NCBI GenBank assembly: GCA_964418585.1
Contig: CAYQMG010000055.1
Location: forward strand, 62,001-126,000
DNA length: 64,000 bases
Direction of reading: 5' to 3'
Source: JAJRTE01 sp964418585
GTDB lineage: Bacteria > Myxococcota_A > UBA796 > JAJRTE01
Shown here: piece after piece, positions 62,832-64,000 of the stretch
Position numbering within the stretch: the stretch's first letter is position 1
Layout of the letters: each line of letters starts with the position of its first letter
Notes under the pieces: generated by a model
Told to the model about the DNA's origin: nothing
Databases searched by the model: none
Seen by the model: the letters and a program-made list of their open reading frames with translations, nothing else
Program-made: the position numbers and the translations under genes

Positions 62832-63758
62832 TCACGAATCAGGGAAAACAATCCTGGGCTGAACAGTCCACGCGCGCCCGCTCCCGGTTGCACGCAGCCC
62901 GGAAACCACTCCCACAGCCAGAAGTCGTGCGCCATGACAGAGTCTCACCGAATCTCCAGGCGCCGGCGTGTCCGATTGTGCGTCGAGCTGCAACGAGACG
63001 GGGTTGCCATGTTTCACACGGCGGACCTGCGCACCCGACACCTGGATCCTGGGCAGGTGGGGAACCACCTCCACGAGCGGAATCATCGCGCCATCCAGGT
63101 CTCCGGAATCCGCCATACGTTCCAGCGCTTCCAGCGTCCGGGCACCTTCGATTCCAAAAGGTCCGACTCGAGTGCGCCGGAGCGAGACCAGGTGGGCGCC
63201 ACACCCCAGCGCCTCGCCGATGTCGGCGGCCAACACCCGCACGTAGGTCCCCTTGGAACACCGCACCCGAATCGTGGCTCGAGGCGGCGTCCACGCCAGA
63301 AGGGTCAATTCGTGTACGGTCACCTCCCGAGACGGCCGCTCCACCGCCCGGCCCTCCCGGGCGTATTGATACAGTCGCTTCCCCTTTATCTTCACCGCGG
63401 AGTACATGGGCGGCGTCTGCTGAATCGACCCGGTGAACTGGGCCAGAATCCGCTTGAATTGCGCCTCGGTGAGGGCCGGATCCACCGGCCGGGTGGCCAC
63501 GACCCGCCCATCCAGATCCAGCGTGTCGGTGGACACCCCAAGGGCGACCGTGGCCTCGTAGGTCTTGTCTCCATCGGTCAGCAGCCCGGCCAACCGCGTC
63601 GCAGAGCCGACACAGATCGGCAGTACCCCCGTGGCAAACGGGTCGAGCGTCCCGGTGTGTCCCACCTTGCGCGTCCGGCACAGACTCCGAACACGCCGGA
63701 CCACATCAAACGAGGTGAGCCCGGCCGGCTTGTCCACCAACAGGAGTCCACCACCCAT
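62832..63758 (-). CDS. truB: tRNA pseudouridine(55) synthase
   Basis: 308 aa. Catalytic Asp39 in KVGHTGTLDPFATGVL. LTDGDKTYEATVALGVSTDT, QTPPMYSAVKIKGKRLYQYA and RCSKGTYVRVLAADIGEALG are TruB marks, and a C-terminal PUA-like tail follows. It makes pseudouridine 55 in the T-loop of tRNAs. The ATG at 63758 has GGAGGGG upstream and lies 16 bases after rbfA; the longer frame upstream is rejected. Confidence 0.95.
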   Translation of the reverse strand: MGGGLLLVDKPAGLTSFDVVRRVRSLCRTRKVGHTGTLDPFATGVLPICVGSATRLAGLLTDGDKTYEATVALGVSTDTLDLDGRVVATRPVDPALTEAQFKRILAQFTGSIQQTPPMYSAVKIKGKRLYQYAREGRAVERPSREVTVHELTLLAWTPPRATIRVRCSKGTYVRVLAADIGEALGCGAHLVSLRRTRVGPFGIEGARTLEALERMADSGDLDGAMIPLVEVVPHLPRIQVSGAQVRRVKHGNPVSLQLDAQSDTPAPGDSVRLCHGARLLAVGVVSGLRATGSGRAWTVQPRIVFPDS

Positions 63759-63774
63759 GCGGCCCCTCCACCGG

Positions 63775-64000
63775 TCACACGCCGTCATCCACAGCCACCG
63801 GCGGACTCGATGCCTTGATTTCCTTGAGCAAGGCCTCGATCCGCTCCACGTGATCCAGACTCCGGTCGAAAACAAACCGGAGTTCCGGAACCGTGCGGAT
63901 ACGAAGCTGCCGCCCCAACACCGTGCGGATGTGCCCCGCCGCATGCTCGAGCCCGGCACGAGAGGCGTTGCGCTCCTCCTCCCCCCCGTATACCGTGTAG
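63775..64000 (-). CDS. rbfA: Ribosome-binding factor A (5' end beyond window)
   Basis: 75 residues of the C-terminal part are visible, beginning YTVYGGEEERN and running through HIRTVLGRQLRIRTVPELRF to VFDRSLDHVERIEALL, ending AVDDGV. The KH-like RbfA fold and the position directly ahead of truB identify it. It assists late 16S rRNA 5'-end processing and cold adaptation. The start lies outside the window. Confidence 0.9.
   Translation of the reverse strand, partial: YTVYGGEEERNASRAGLEHAAGHIRTVLGRQLRIRTVPELRFVFDRSLDHVERIEALLKEIKASSPPVAVDDGV

Overview
The window is about 64 kb of GC-rich bacterial chromosome that looks contiguous and free of mobile elements. I infer a Gram-negative lineage of the former Deltaproteobacteria (Myxococcota or a related candidate phylum). 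The signs are lipoproteins with MopE/MopC-type metal-binding repeats joined to a beta-helix, FG-GAP proteins, many stand-alone cobalamin-type radical SAM proteins, an RpoH-like sigma factor, and GC-tolerant sigma-70 promoters (TTGACA with TATAGT, TAGAGT or TACGGT). No rRNA or tRNA gene is present to settle the taxonomy.

Layout. 1-4.9 kb: a partial zinc-ribbon protein, a GNAT acetyltransferase, an anti-sigma-factor-like membrane protein and a large repeat lipoprotein. 5.1-22 kb: an accessory island dominated by radical SAM enzymes. A minus-strand operon (two radical SAM proteins with C-terminal cysteines, a methyltransferase, one cobalamin-type radical SAM protein) faces a plus-strand operon of three cobalamin-type radical SAM proteins. 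Then come an exported protein and a minus-strand surface-glycan set (polytopic membrane protein, GT2 glycosyltransferase, sugar nucleotidyltransferase, UDP-galactopyranose-mutase-like flavoprotein, another cobalamin-type radical SAM protein). 22-25.5 kb: a secreted subtilase/FG-GAP protein. 25.7-29.5 kb: an orphan eCIS-core (DUF4157) protein with a TPR protein and two small genes. 29.6-34.8 kb: a GlcE/GlcF-like flavin/iron-sulfur pair without GlcD, a diacylglycerol-kinase-like lipid kinase and an Agl23-like GT-C protein. 35-40.5 kb: a fadE-fadA-fadN beta-oxidation operon. 40.9-53.5 kb: secreted, membrane and lipoprotein genes, including an FGE-domain protein, asparagine synthetase, a radical SAM/ICMT pair, a rubrerythrin-VIT1 fusion, a flippase-like protein, a GT-C protein and an M49-like peptidase. 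53.7-60 kb: a small radical SAM protein, a probable structured small RNA with an intrinsic terminator, an RpoH-like sigma factor, aminopeptidase P, a PfkB kinase and FabI. 60-64 kb: the conserved rbfA-truB-rpsO-pnp cluster.

How it fits together. The housekeeping end (rbfA to pnp, fabI, sigma factor) anchors the window in a chromosome. The 5-22 kb island looks like a dedicated pathway in which several cobalamin/SAM enzymes modify a substrate that is then linked to a surface glycan or lipid; this is inference from co-location. The hexamer CTCGAG is strikingly over-represented across most of the window and thinner in the fad and pnp genes.
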